Source: Halisarca cf. caerulea (Eukaryota > Porifera > Demospongiae > Chondrillida > Halisarcidae). Taken from it: a DNA stretch of 64,000 nucleotides. Positions 15,001 to 30,000 of this stretch are shown piece after piece (within the stretch, counting starts at the first letter, position 1; the number at the start of each line of letters is the position of its first letter). The position numbers were made by a program, and so were the translations under genes. Below the pieces are notes generated by a model. That model was not told the DNA's origin and made no database searches. It worked only from the letters and a program-made list of their open reading frames with translations. The stretch spans positions 124,001 to 188,000 of the forward strand of contig CAUJGJ010000029.1 of assembly GCA_963170055.1 (NCBI GenBank), in the 5' to 3' direction.

Positions 15001-18000
15001 TTTAAAGTTATGTTTCTAACTTTATCTTTGCGATAAATATTATTTAAACTTTGTAATCTTTTAAACTTAACTTTCTTAGTTAGTTAAAATTAGTATTTCA
15101 TTTGTCATATCTTACGAACTTTGCCAATTTTGCACTTTGCCTAATTTTAAAGTTATGTTTCTAACTTTATCTTTGCGATAAATATTATTTAAACTTTGTA
15201 AGCTTTTAAACTTAACTTTCTTAGATAGTTAAAATTAGTATTTCATTTGTCATATCTTACGAACTTTGCCAATTTTGCACTTTGCCTAATTTTAAAGTTA
15301 TGTTTCTAACTTTATCTTTGCGATAAATATTATTTAAACTTTGTAATCTTTTAAACTTAACTTTCTTAGATAGTTAAAATTAGTATTTCATTTGTCATAT
15401 CTTACGAACATTGCCAATTTTGCACTTTGACTAATTTTAAAGTTATGTTTCTAACTTTATCTTTGCGATAAATATTATTTAAACTTTCTAACGTTTTAAA
15501 CTTAACTTTCTTAGATAGTTAAAAGTAGTATTTCATTTGTCATATCTTACGAACATTGCCAATTTTGCACTTTGCCTAATTTTAAAGTTATGTTTCTAAC
15601 TTTATCTTTGCGATAAATATTATTTAAACTTTCTAACGTTTTAAACTTAACTTTCTTAGATAGTTAAAAGTAGTATTTCATTTGTCATATCTTACGAACT
15701 TTGCCAATTTTGCACTTTGCCTAATTTTAAAGTTATGTTTCTAACTTTATCTTTGCGATAAATATTATTTAAACTTTTTAATCTTTTAAACTTAACTTTC
15801 TTAGTTAGTTAAAATTAGTATTTCATTTGTCATATCTTACGAACTTTGCCAATTTTGCACTTTGCCTAATTTTAAAGTTATGTTTCTAACTTTATCTTTG
15901 CGATAAATATTATTTAAACTTTGTAACGTTTTAAACTTAACTTTCTTAGTTAGTTAAAATTAGTATTTCATTTGTCATATCTTACGAACTTTGCCAATTT
16001 TGCACTTTGCCTAATTTTAAAGTTATGTTTCTAACTTTATCTTTGCGATAAATATTATTTAAACTTTGTAATCTTTTAAACTTAACTTTCTTAGATAGTT
16101 AAAATTAGTATTTCATTTGTCATATCTTACGAACATTGCCAATTTTGCACTTTTCCTAACTTTAAAGTTATGTTTCTAACTTTATCTTTGCGATAAATAT
16201 TATTTAAACTTTGTAATCTTTTAAACTTAACTTACTTAGTTAGTTAAAATTAGTATTTCATTTGTCATATCTTACGAACTTTGCCAATTTTGCACTTTGC
16301 CTAATTTTAAAGTTATGTTTCTAACTTTATCTTTGCGATAAATATTATTTAAACTTTGTAAGCTTTTAAACTTAACTTTCTTAGATAGTTAAAATTAGTA
16401 TTTCATTTGTCATATCTTACGAACTTTGCCAATTTTGCACTTTGCCTAATTTTAAAGTTATGTTTCTAACTTTATCTTTGCGATAAATATTATTTAAACT
16501 TTGTAATCTTTTAAACTTAACTTTCTTAGATAGTTAAAATTAGTATTTCATTTGTCATATCTTACGAACATTGCCAATTTTGCACTTTGCCTAATTTTAA
16601 AGTTATGTTTCTAACTTTATCTTTGCGATAAATATTATTTAAACTTTCTAACGTTTTAAACTTAACTTTCTTAGATAGTTAAAAGTAGTATTTCATTTGT
16701 CATATCTTACGAACTTTGCCAATTTTGCACTTTGCCTAACTTTAAAGTTATGTTTCTAACTTTATCTTTGCGATAAATATTATTTAAACTTTGTAATCTT
16801 TTAAACTTAACTTTCTTAGTTAGTTAAATGTAGTATTTCATTTGTCATATCTTACGAACTTTGCCAATTTTGCACTTTGCCTAATTTTAAAGTTATGTTT
16901 CTAACTTTATCTTTGCGATAAATATTATTTAAACTTTGTAATCTTTTAAACTTAACTTTCTTAGATAGTTAAAATTAGTATTTCATTTGTCATATCTTGC
17001 GAACATTGCCAATTTTGCACTTTGCCTAATTTTAAAGTTATGTTTCTAACTTTATTTTTGCGATAAATATTATTTAAACTTTCTAACGTTTTAAACTTAA
17101 CTTTCTTAGATAGTTAAAAGTAGTATTTCATTTGTCATATCTTACGAACTTTGCCAATTTTGCACTTTGCCTAATTTTAAAGTTATGTTTCTAACTTTAT
17201 CTTTGCGATAAATATTATTTAAACTTTGTAATCTTTTAAACTTAACTTTCTTAGATAGTTAAAATTAGTATTTCATTTGTCATATCTTACGAACATTGCC
17301 AATTTTGCACTTTGCCTAATTTTAAAGTTATGTTTCTAACTTTATCTTTGCGATAAATATTATTTAAACTTTCTAACGTTTTAAACTTAACTTTCTTAGA
17401 TAGTTAAATGTAGTATTTCATTTGTCATATCTTACGAACTTTGCCAATTTTGCACTTTGCCTAATTTTAAAGTTATGTTTCTAACTTTATCTTTGCGATA
17501 AATATTATTTAAACTTTCTAACGTTTTAAACTTAACTTTCTTAGTTAGTTAAAATTAGTATTTCATTTGTCATATCTTACGAACTTTGCCAATTTTGCAC
17601 TTTGCCTAATTTTAAAGTTATGTTTCTAACTTTATCTTTGCGATAAATATTATTTAAACTTTCTAACGTTTTAAACTTAACTTTCTTAGTTAGTTAAAAT
17701 TAGTATTTCATTTGTCATATCTTACGAACTTTGCCAATTTTGCACTTTGCCTAATTTTAAAGTTATGTTTCTAACTTTATCTTTGCGATAAATATTATTT
17801 AAACTTTGTAACGTTTTAAACTTAACTTTCTTAGTTAGTTAAAATTAGTATTTCATTTGTCATATCTTACGAACTTTGCCAATTTTACACTTTGCCTAAT
17901 TTTAAAGTTATGTTTCTAACTTTATCTTTGCGATAAATATTATTTAAACTTTCTAACGTTTTAAACTTAACTTTCTTAGATAGTTAAAAGTAGTATTTCA

Positions 18001-21000
18001 TTTGTCATATCTTACGAACTTTGCCAATTTTGCACTTTGCCTAATTTTAAAGTTATGTTTCTAACTTTATCTTTGCGATAAATATTATTTAAACTTTTTA
18101 ATCTTTTAAACTTAACTTTCTTAGTTAGTTAAAATTAGTATTTCATTTGTCATATCTTACGAACTTTGCCAATTTTGCACTTTGCCTAATTTTAAAGTTA
18201 TGTTTCTAACTTTATCTTTGCGATAAATATTATTTAAACTTTGTAATCTTTTAAACTTAACTTTCTTAGATAGTTAAAATTAGTATTTCATTTGTCATAT
18301 CTTACGAACATTGCCAATTTTGCACTTTGCCTAATTTTAAAGTTATGTTTCTAACTTTATCTTTGCGATAAATATTATTTAAACTTTGTAATCTTTTAAA
18401 CTTAACTTTCTTAGATAGTTAAAATTAGTATTTCATTTGTCATATCTTACGAACATTGCCAATTTTGCACTTTGCCTAATTTTAAAGTTATGTTTCTAAC
18501 TTTATCTTTGCGATAAATATTATTTAAACTTTGTAATCTTTTAAACTTAACTTTCTTAGTTAGTTAAAATTAGTATTTCATTTGTCATATCTTACGAACT
18601 TTGCCAATTTTGCACTTTGCCTAATTTTAAAGTTATGTTTCTAACTTTATCTTTGCGATAAATATTATTTAAACTTTGTAATCTTTTAAACTTAACTTTC
18701 TTAGATAGTTAAAATTAGTATTTCATTTGTCATATCTTACGAACATTGCCAATTTTGCACTTTGCCTAATTTTAAAGTTATGTTTCTAACTTTATCTTTG
18801 CGATAAATATTATTTAAACTTTCTAACGTTTTAAACTTAACTTTCTTAGATAGTTAAATGTAGTATTTCATTTGTCATATCTTACGAACTTTGCCAATTT
18901 TGCACTTTGCCTAATTTTAAAGTTATGTTTCTAACTTTATCTTTGCGATAAATATTATTTAAACTTTGTAAGCTTTTAAACTTAACTTTCTTAGATAGTT
19001 AAAATTAGTATTTCATTTGTCATATCTTACGAACTTTGCCAATTTTGCACTTTGCCTAATTTTAAAGTTATGTTTCTAACTTTATCTTTGCGATAAATAT
19101 TATTTAAACTTTGTAATCTTTTAAACTTAACTTTCTTAGTTAGTTAAAATTAGTATTTCATTTGTCATATCTTACGAACTTTGCCAATTTTGCACTTTGC
19201 CTAATTTTAAAGTTATGTTTCTAACTTTATCTTTGCGATAAATATTATTTAAACTTTCTAACGTTTTAAACTTAACTTTCTTAGTTAGTTAAAATTAGTA
19301 TTTCATTTGTCATATCTTACGAACTTTGCCAATTTTGCACTTTGCCTAATTTTAAAGTTATGTTTCTAACTTTATCTTTGCGATAAATATTATTTAAACT
19401 TTCTAACGTTTTAAACTTAACTTTCTTAGATAGTTAAAAGTAGTATTTCATTTGTCATATCTTACGAACTTTGCCAATTTTGCACTTTGCCTAACTTTAA
19501 AGTTATGTTTCTAACTTTATCTTTGCGATAAATATTATTTAAACTTTGTAATCTTTTAAACTTAACTTTCTTAGTTAGTTAAAATTAGTATTTCATTTGT
19601 CATATCTTACGAACTTTGCCAATTTTGCACTTTGCCTAATTTTAAAGTTATGTTTCTAACTTTATCTTTGCGATAAATATTATTTAAACTTTCTAACGTT
19701 TTAAACTTAACTTTCTTAGTTAGTTAAAATTAGTATTTCATTTGTCATATCTTACGAACTTTGCCAATTTTGTACTTTGCCTAATTTTAAATTTATGTTT
19801 CTAACTTTATCTTTGCGATAAATATTATTTAAACTTTGTAATCTTTTAAACTTAACTTTCTTAGATAGTTAAAATTAGTATTTCATTTGTCATATCTTGC
19901 GAACATTGCCAATTTTGCACTTTGCCTAATTTTAAAGTTATGTTTCTAACTTTATTTTTGCGATAAATATTATTTAAACTTTCTAACGTTTTAAACTTAA
20001 CTTTCTTAGATAGTTAAAAGTAGTATTTCATTTGTCATATCTTACGAACTTTGCCAATTTTGCACTTTGCCTAATTTTAAAGTTATGTTTCTAACTTTAT
20101 CTTTGCGATAAATATTATTTAAACTTTGTAATCTTTTAAACTTAACTTTCTTAGATAGTTAAAATTAGTATTTCATTTGTCATATCTTACGAACATTGCC
20201 AATTTTGCACTTTGCCTAATTTTAAAGTTATGTTTCTAACTTTATCTTTGCGATAAATATTATTTAAACTTTCTAACGTTTTAAACTTAACTTTCTTAGA
20301 TAGTTAAATGTAGTATTTCATTTGTCATATCTTACGAACTTTGCCAATTTTGCACTTTGCCTAATTTTAAAGTTATGTTTCTAACTTTATCTTTGCGATA
20401 AATATTATTTAAACTTTCTAACGTTTTAAACTTAACTTTCTTAGTTAGTTAAAATTAGTATTTCATTTGTCATATCTTACGAACTTTGCCAATTTTGCAC
20501 TTTGCCTAATTTTAAAGTTATGTTTCTAACTTTATCTTTGCGATAAATATTATTTAAACTTTCTAACGTTTTAAACTTAACTTTCTTAGTTAGTTAAAAT
20601 TAGTATTTCATTTGTCATATCTTACGAACTTTGCCAATTTTGCACTTTGCCTAATTTTAAAGTTATGTTTCTAACTTTATCTTTGCGATAAATATTATTT
20701 AAACTTTGTAACGTTTTAAACTTAACTTTCTTAGTTAGTTAAAATTAGTATTTCATTTGTCATATCTTACGAACTTTGCCAATTTTACACTTTGCCTAAT
20801 TTTAAAGTTATGTTTCTAACTTTATCTTTGCGATAAATATTATTTAAACTTTCTAACGTTTTAAACTTAACTTTCTTAGATAGTTAAAAGTAGTATTTCA
20901 TTTGTCATATCTTACGAACTTTGCCAATTTTGCACTTTGCCTAATTTTAAAGTTATGTTTCTAACTTTATCTTTGCGATAAATATTATTTAAACTTTTTA

Positions 21001-24000
21001 ATCTTTTAAACTTAACTTTCTTAGTTAGTTAAAATTAGTATTTCATTTGTCATATCTTACGAACTTTGCCAATTTTGCACTTTGCCTAATTTTAAAGTTA
21101 TGTTTCTAACTTTATCTTTGCGATAAATATTATTTAAACTTTGTAATCTTTTAAACTTAACTTTCTTAGATAGTTAAAATTAGTATTTCATTTGTCATAT
21201 CTTACGAACATTGCCAATTTTGCACTTTGCCTAATTTTAAAGTTATGTTTCTAACTTTATCTTTGCGATAAATATTATTTAAACTTTGTAATCTTTTAAA
21301 CTTAACTTTCTTAGATAGTTAAAATTAGTATTTCATTTGTCATATCTTACGAACATTGCCAATTTTGCACTTTGCCTAATTTTAAAGTTATGTTTCTAAC
21401 TTTATCTTTGCGATAAATATTATTTAAACTTTGTAATCTTTTAAACTTAACTTTCTTAGTTAGTTAAAATTAGTATTTCATTTGTCATATCTTACGAACT
21501 TTGCCAATTTTGCACTTTGCCTAATTTTAAAGTTATGTTTCTAACTTTATCTTTGCGATAAATATTATTTAAACTTTGTAATCTTTTAAACTTAACTTTC
21601 TTAGATAGTTAAAATTAGTATTTCATTTGTCATATCTTACGAACATTGCCAATTTTGCACTTTGCCTAATTTTAAAGTTATGTTTCTAACTTTATCTTTG
21701 CGATAAATATTATTTAAACTTTCTAACGTTTTAAACTTAACTTTCTTAGATAGTTAAATGTAGTATTTCATTTGTCATATCTTACGAACTTTGCCAATTT
21801 TGCACTTTGCCTAATTTTAAAGTTATGTTTCTAACTTTATCTTTGCGATAAATATTATTTAAACTTTGTAAGCTTTTAAACTTAACTTTCTTAGATAGTT
21901 AAAATTAGTATTTCATTTGTCATATCTTACGAACTTTGCCAATTTTGCACTTTGCCTAATTTTAAAGTTATGTTTCTAACTTTATCTTTGCGATAAATAT
22001 TATTTAAACTTTGTAATCTTTTAAACTTAACTTTCTTAGTTAGTTAAAATTAGTATTTCATTTGTCATATCTTACGAACTTTGCCAATTTTGCACTTTGC
22101 CTAATTTTAAAGTTATGTTTCTAACTTTATCTTTGCGATAAATATTATTTAAACTTTCTAACGTTTTAAACTTAACTTTCTTAGTTAGTTAAAATTAGTA
22201 TTTCATTTGTCATATCTTACGAACTTTGCCAATTTTGCACTTTGCCTAATTTTAAAGTTATGTTTCTAACTTTATCTTTGCGATAAATATTATTTAAACT
22301 TTCTAACGTTTTAAACTTAACTTTCTTAGATAGTTAAAAGTAGTATTTCATTTGTCATATCTTACGAACTTTGCCAATTTTGCACTTTGCCTAACTTTAA
22401 AGTTATGTTTCTAACTTTATCTTTGCGATAAATATTATTTAAACTTTGTAATCTTTTAAACTTAACTTTCTTAGTTAGTTAAAATTAGTATTTCATTTGT
22501 CATATCTTACGAACTTTGCCAATTTTGCACTTTGCCTAATTTTAAAGTTATGTTTCTAACTTTATCTTTGCGATAAATATTATTTAAACTTTCTAACGTT
22601 TTAAACTTAACTTTCTTAGTTAGTTAAAATTAGTATTTCATTTGTCATATCTTACGAACTTTGCCAATTTTGCACTTTGCCTAATTTTAAAGTTATGTTT
22701 CTAACTTTATCTTTGCGATAAATATTATTTAAACTTTGTAATCTTTTAAACTTAACTTTCTTAGATAGTTAAAATTAGTATTTCATTTGTCATATCTTAC
22801 GAACTTTGCCAATTTTGTACTTTGCCTAATTTTAAATTTATGTTTCTAACTTTATCTTTGCGATAAATATTATTTAAACTTTGTAATCTTTTAAACTTAA
22901 CTTTCTTAGATAGTTAAAATTAGTATTTCATTTGTCATATATTACGAACTTTGCCAATTTTGCACTTTGACTAATTTTAAAGTTATGTTTCTAACTTTAT
23001 CTTTGCGATAAATATTATTTAAACTTTGTAACGTTTTAAACTTAACTTTCTTAGTTAGTTGAAATTAGTATTTCATTTGTCATATCTTACGAACTTTGCC
23101 AATTTTGCACTTTGCCTAATTTTAAAGTTATGTTTCTAACTTTATCTTTGCGATAAATATTATTTAAACTTTGTAACGTTTTAAACTTAACTTTCTTAGT
23201 TAGTTAAAATTAGTATTTCATTTGTCATATCTTACGAACTTTGCCAATTTTGCACTTTACCTAATTTTAAAGTTATGTTTCTAACTTTATCTTTGCGATA
23301 AATATTATTTAAACTTTCTAACCTTTTAAACTTAACTTTCTTAGATAGTTAAAATTAGTATTTCATTTGTCATATCTTACGAATTTTGCCAATTTTGCAC
23401 TTTGCCTAATTTTAAAGTTATGTTTCTAACTTTATCTTTGCGATAAATATTATTTAAACTTTCTAACGTTTTAAACTTAACTTTCTTAGATAGTTAAAAG
23501 TAGTATTTCATTTGTCATATCTTACGAACTTTGCCAATTTTGCACATTGCCTAACTTTAAAGTTATGTTTCTAACTTTATCTTTGCGATAAATATTATTT
23601 AAACTTTGTAATCTTTTAAACTTAACTTTCTTAGATAGTTAAAATTAGTATTTCATTTGTCATATCTTACGAACTTTGCCAATTTTGCACTTTGCCTAAT
23701 TTTAAAGTTATGTTTCTAACTTTATCTTTGCGATAAATATTATTTAAACTTTCTAACGTTTTAAACTTAACTTTCTTAGATAGTTAAAAGTAGTATTTCA
23801 TTTGTCATATCTTACGAACTTTGCCAATTTTGCACATTGCCTAACTTTAAAGTTATGTTTCTAACTTTATCTTTGCGATAAATATTATTTAAACTTTGTA
23901 ATCTTTTAAACTTAACTTTCTAAGATAGTTAAAATTAGTATTTCATTTGTCATATCTTACGAACTTTGCCAATTTTGCACTTTGCCTAATTTTAAAGTTA

Positions 24001-27000
24001 TGTTTCTAACTTTATCTTTGCGATAAATATTATTTAAACTTTCTAACGTTTTAAACTTAACTTTCTTAGATAGTTAAAAGTAGTATTTCATTTGTCATAT
24101 CTTACGAACTTTGCCAATTTTGCACTTTGCCTAACTTTAAAGTTATGTTTCTAACTTTATCTTTGCGATAAATATTATTTAAACTTTGTAATCTTTTAAA
24201 CTTAACTTTCTTAGATAGTTAAAATTAGTATTTCATTTGTCATATCTTACGAACTTTGCCAATTTTGCACTTTGCCTAATTTTAAAGTTATGTTTCTAAC
24301 TTTATCTTTGCGATAAATATTATTTAAACTTTCTAACGTTTTAAACTTAACTTTCTTAGATAGTTAAAAGTAGTATTTCATTTGTCATATCTTACGAACT
24401 TTGCCAATTTTGCACTTTGCCTAATTTTAAAGTTATGTTTCTAACTTTATCTTTGCGATAAATATTAGTTAAACTTTCTAACGTTTTAAACTTAACTTTC
24501 TTAGATAGTTAAAAGTAGTATTTCATTTGTCATATCTTACGAACTTTGCCAATTTTGCACTTTGCCTAACTTTAAAGTTATGTTTCTAACTTTATCTTTG
24601 CGATAAATATTAGTTAAACTTTGTAATCTTTTAAACTTAACTTTCTTAGATAGTTAAAATTAGTATTTCATTTGTCATATCTTACGAACTTTGCCAATTT
24701 TGCTCTTTGCCTAATTTTAAAGTTATGTTTCTAACTTTATCTTTGCGATAAATATTATTTAAACTTTCTAACGTTTTAAACTTAACTTTCTTAGATAGTT
24801 AAAAGTAGTATTTCATTTGTCATATCTTACGAACTTTGCCAATTTTGCACTTTGCCTAATTTTAAAGTTATGTTTCTACCTTTATCTTTGCGATAAATAT
24901 TATTTAAACTTTGTAATCTTTTAAACTTAACTTTCTTAGATAGTTAAAATTAGTATTTCATTTGTCATATCTTACGAACTTTGCCAATTTTGCACTTTGC
25001 CTAACTTTAAAGTTATGTTTCTAACTTTATCTTTGTGATAAATATTATTTAAACTTTGTAATCTTTTAAACATAACTTTCTTAGATAGTTAAAATTAGTA
25101 TTTCATTTGTCATATCTTACGAATTTTGCCAATTTTGCACTTTGCCTAATTTTAAAGTTATGTTTCTAACTTTATCTTTGCGATAAATATTATTTAAACT
25201 TTCTAACGTTTTAAACTTAACTTTCTTAGATAGTTAAAAGTAGTATTTCATTTGTCATATCTTACGAACTTTGCCAATTTTGCACATTGCCTAACTTTAA
25301 AGTTATGTTTCTAACTTTATCTTTGCGATAAATATTATTTAAACTTTGTAATCTTTTAAACTTAACTTTCTTAGATAGTTAAAATTAGTATTTCATTTGT
25401 CATATCTTACGAACTTTGCCAATTTTGCACTTTGACTAATTTTAAAGTTATGTTTCTAACTTTATCTTTGCGATAAATATTATTTAAACTTTCTAACGTT
25501 TTAAACTTAACTTTCTTAGATAGTTAAAAGTAGTATTTCATTTGTCATATCTTACGAACTTTGCCAATTTTGCACGTTGCCTAACTTTAAAGTTATGTTT
25601 CTAACTTTATCTTTGCGATAAATATTATTTAAACTTTCTAACGTTTTAAACTTAACTTTCTTAGATAGTTAAAAGTAGTATTTCATTTGTCATATCTTAC
25701 GAACTTTGCCAATTTTGCACTTTGCCTAACTTTAAAGTTATGTTTCTAACTTTATCTTTGCGATAAATATTATTTAAACTTTGTAATCTTTTAAACTTAA
25801 CTTTCTTAGATAGTTAAAATTAGTATTTCATTTGTCATATCTTACGAACTTTGCCAATTTTGCACTTTGCCTAATTTTAAAGTTATGTTTCTAACTTTAT
25901 CTTTGCGATAAATATTATTTAAACTTTGTAATCTTTTAAACTTAACTTTCTTAGATAGTTAAAATTAGTATTTCATTTGTCATATCTTACGAACTTTGCC
26001 AATTTTGCACTTTGACTAATTTTAAAGTTATGTTTCTAACTTTATCTTTGCGATAAATATTATTTAAACTTTGTAACGTTTTAAACTTAACTTTCTTAGT
26101 TAGTTAAAATTAGTATTTCATTTGTCATATCTTACGAACTTTGCCAATTTTGCACATTGCCTAATTTTAAAGTTATGTTTCTAACTTTATCTTTGCGATA
26201 AATATTAGTTAAACTTTGTAATCTTTTAAACTTAACTTTCTTAGTTAGTTAAAATTAGTATTTCATTTGTCATATCTTACGAACTTTGCCAATTTTGCAC
26301 TTTGCCTAATTTTAAAGTTATGTTTCTAACTTTATCTTTGCGATAAATATTATTTAAACTTTGTAACGTTTTAAACTTAACTTTCTTAGATAGTTAAAAG
26401 TAGTATTTCATTTGTCATATCTTACGAACTTTGCCAATTTTGCACTTTGCCTAACTTTAAAGTTATGTTTCTAACTTTATCTTTGCGATAAATATTAGTT
26501 AAACTTTGTAATCTTTTAAACTTAACTTTCTTAGATAGTTAAAATTAGTATTTCATTTGTCATATCTTACGAACTTTGCCAATTTTGCTCTTTGCCTAAT
26601 TTTAAAGTTATGTTTCTAACTTTATATTTGCGATAAATATTATTTAAACTTTCTAACGTTTTAAACTTAACTTTCTTAGATAGTTAAAAGTAGTATTTCA
26701 TTTGTCATATCTTACGAACTTTGCCAATTTTGCACTTTGCCTAATTTTAAAGTTATGTTTCTACCTTTATCTTTGCGATAAATATTATTTAAACTTTGTA
26801 ATCTTTTAAACTTAACTTTCTTAGATAGTTAAAATTAGTACTTCATTTGTCATATCTTACGAACTTTGCCAATTTTGCACTTTGCCTAACTTTAAAGTTA
26901 TGTTTCTAACTTTATCTTTGTGATAAATATTATTTAAACTTTGTAATCTTTTAAACATAACTTTCTTAGATAGTTAAAATTAGTATTTCATTTGTCATAT

Positions 27001-30000
27001 CTTACGAATTTTGCCAATTTTGCACTTTGCCTAATTTTAAAGTTATGTTTCTAACTTTATCTTTGCGATAAATATTATTTAAACTTTCTAACGTTTTAAA
27101 CTTAACTTTCTTAGATAGTTAAAAGTAGTATTTCATTTGTCATATCTTACGAACTTTGCCAATTTTGCACATTGCCTAACTTTAAAGTTATGTTTCTAAC
27201 TTTATCTTTGCGATAAATATTATTTAAACTTTGTAATCTTTTAAACTTAACTTTCTTAGATAGTTAAAATTAGTATTTCATTTGTCATATCTTACGAACT
27301 TTGCCAATTTTGCACTTTGACTAATTTTAAAGTTATGTTTCTAACTTTATCTTTGCGATAAATATTATTTAAACTTTCTAACGTTTTAAACTTAACTTTC
27401 TTAGATAGTTAAAAGTAGTATTTCATTTGTCATATCTTACGAACTTTGCCAATTTTGCACATTGCCTAACTTTAAAGTTATGTTTCTAACTTTATCTTTG
27501 CGATAAATATTATTTAAACTTTCTAACGTTTTAAACTTAACTTTCTTAGATAGTTAAAAGTAGTATTTCATTTGTCATATCTTACGAACTTTGCCAATTT
27601 TGCACTTTGCCTAATTTTAAAGTTATGTTTCTAACTTTATCTTTGCGATAAATATTATTTAAACTTTCTAACGTTTTAAACTTAACTTTCTTAGATAGTT
27701 AAAATTAGTATTTCATTTGTCATATCTTACGAACTTTGCCAATTTTGCACTTTGCCTAATTTTAAAGTTATGTTTCTAACTTTATCTTTGCGATAAATAT
27801 TATTTAAACTTTCTAACGTTTTAAACTTAACTTTCTTAGATAGTTAAAAGTAGTATTTCATTTGTCATATCTTACGAACTTTGCCAATTTTGCACTTTGC
27901 CTAACTTTAAAGTTATGTTTCTAACTTTATCTTTGCGATAAATATTAGTTAAACTTTGTAATCTTTTAAACTTAACTTTCTTAGATAGTTAAAATTAGTA
28001 TTTCATTTGTCATATCTTACGAACTTTGCCAATTTTGCACTTTGACTAATTTTAAAGTTATGTTTCTAACTTTATCTTTGCGATAAATATTATTTAAACT
28101 TTGTAACGTTTTAAACTTAACTTTCTTAGATAGTTAAAAGTAGTATTTCATTTGTCATATCTTACGAACTTTGCCAATTTTGCACTTTGCCTAACTTTAA
28201 AGTTATGTTTCTAACTTTATCTTTGCGATAAAAATTAGTTAAACTTTGTAATCTTTTAAACTTAACTTTCTTAGATAGTTAAAATTAGTATTTCATTTGT
28301 CATATCTTACGAACTTTGCCAATTTTGCTCTTTGCCTAATTTTAAAGTTATGTTTCTAACTTTATCTTTGCGATAAATATTATTTAAACTTTCTAACGTT
28401 TTAAACTTAACTTTCTTAGATAGTTAAAAGTAGTATTTCATTTGTCATATCTTACGAACTTTGCCAATTTTGCACTTTGCCTAATTTTAAAGTTATGTTT
28501 CTACCTTTATCTTTGCGATAAATATTATTTAAACTTTGTAATCTTTTAAACTTAACTTTCTTAGATAGTTAAAATTAGTATTTCATTTGTCATATCTTAC
28601 GAACTTTGCCAATTTTGCACTTTGCCTAACTTTAAAGTTATGTTTCTAACTTTATCTTTGTGATAAATATTATTTAAACTTTGTAATCTTTTAAACATAA
28701 CTTTCTTAGATAGTTAAAATTAGTATTTCATTTGTCATATCTTACGAATTTTGCCAATTTTGCACTTTGCCTAATTTTAAAGTTATGTTTCTAACTTTAT
28801 CTTTGCGATAAATATTATTTAAACTTTCTAACGTTTTAAACTTAACTTTCTTAGATAGTTAAAAGTAGTATTTCATTTGTCATATCTTACGAACTTTGCC
28901 AATTTTGCACATTGCCTAACTTTAAAGTTATGTTTCTAACTTTATCTTTGCGATAAATATTAGTTAAACTTTGTAATCTTTTAAACTTAACTTTCTTAGA
29001 TAGTTAAAATTAGTATTTCATTTGTCATATCTTACGAACTTTGCCAATTTTGCACTTTGCCTAATTTTAAAGTTATGTTTCTAACTTTATCTTTGCGATA
29101 AATATTATTTAAACTTTCTAACGTTTTAAACTTAACTTTCTTAGATAGTTAAAAGTAGTATTTCATTTGTCATATCTTACGAACTTTGCCAATTTTGCAC
29201 ATTGCCTAACTTTAAAGTTATGTTTCTAACTTTATCTTTGCGATAAATATTATTTAAACTTTCTAACGTTTTAAACTTAACTTTCTTAGATAGTTAAAAG
29301 TAGTATTTCATTTGTCATATCTTACGAACTTTGCCAATTTTGCACTTTGCCTAACTTTAAAGTTATGTTTCTAACTTTATCTTTGCGATAAATATTAGTT
29401 AAACTTTGTAATCTTTTAAACTTAACTTTCTTAGATAGTTAAAATTAGTATTTCATTTGTCATATCTTACGAACTTTGCCAATTTTGCACTTTGCCTAAT
29501 TTTAAAGTTATGTTTCTAACTTTATCTTTGCGATAAATATTATTTAAACTTTCTAACGTTTTAAACTTAACTTTCTTAGATAGTTAAAATTAGTATTTCA
29601 TTTGTCATATCTTACGAACTTTGCCAATTTTGCACTTTGCCTAATTTTAAAGTTATGTTTCTAACTTTATCTTTGCGATAAATATTATTTAAACTTTCTA
29701 ACGTTTTAAACTTAACTTTCTTAGATAGTTAAAAGTAGTATTTCATTTGTCATATCTTACGAACTTTGCCAATTTTGCACTTTGCCTAACTTTAAAGTTA
29801 TGTTTCTAACTTTATCTTTGCGATAAATATTAGTTAAACTTTGTAATCTTTTAAACTTAACTTTCTTAGTTAGTTAAAATTAGTATTTCATTTGTCATAT
29901 CTTACGAACTTTGCCAATTTTGCACTTTGCCTATTTTTAAAGTTATGTTTCTAACTTTATCTTTGCGATAAATATTATTTAAACTTTGTAATCTTTTAAA

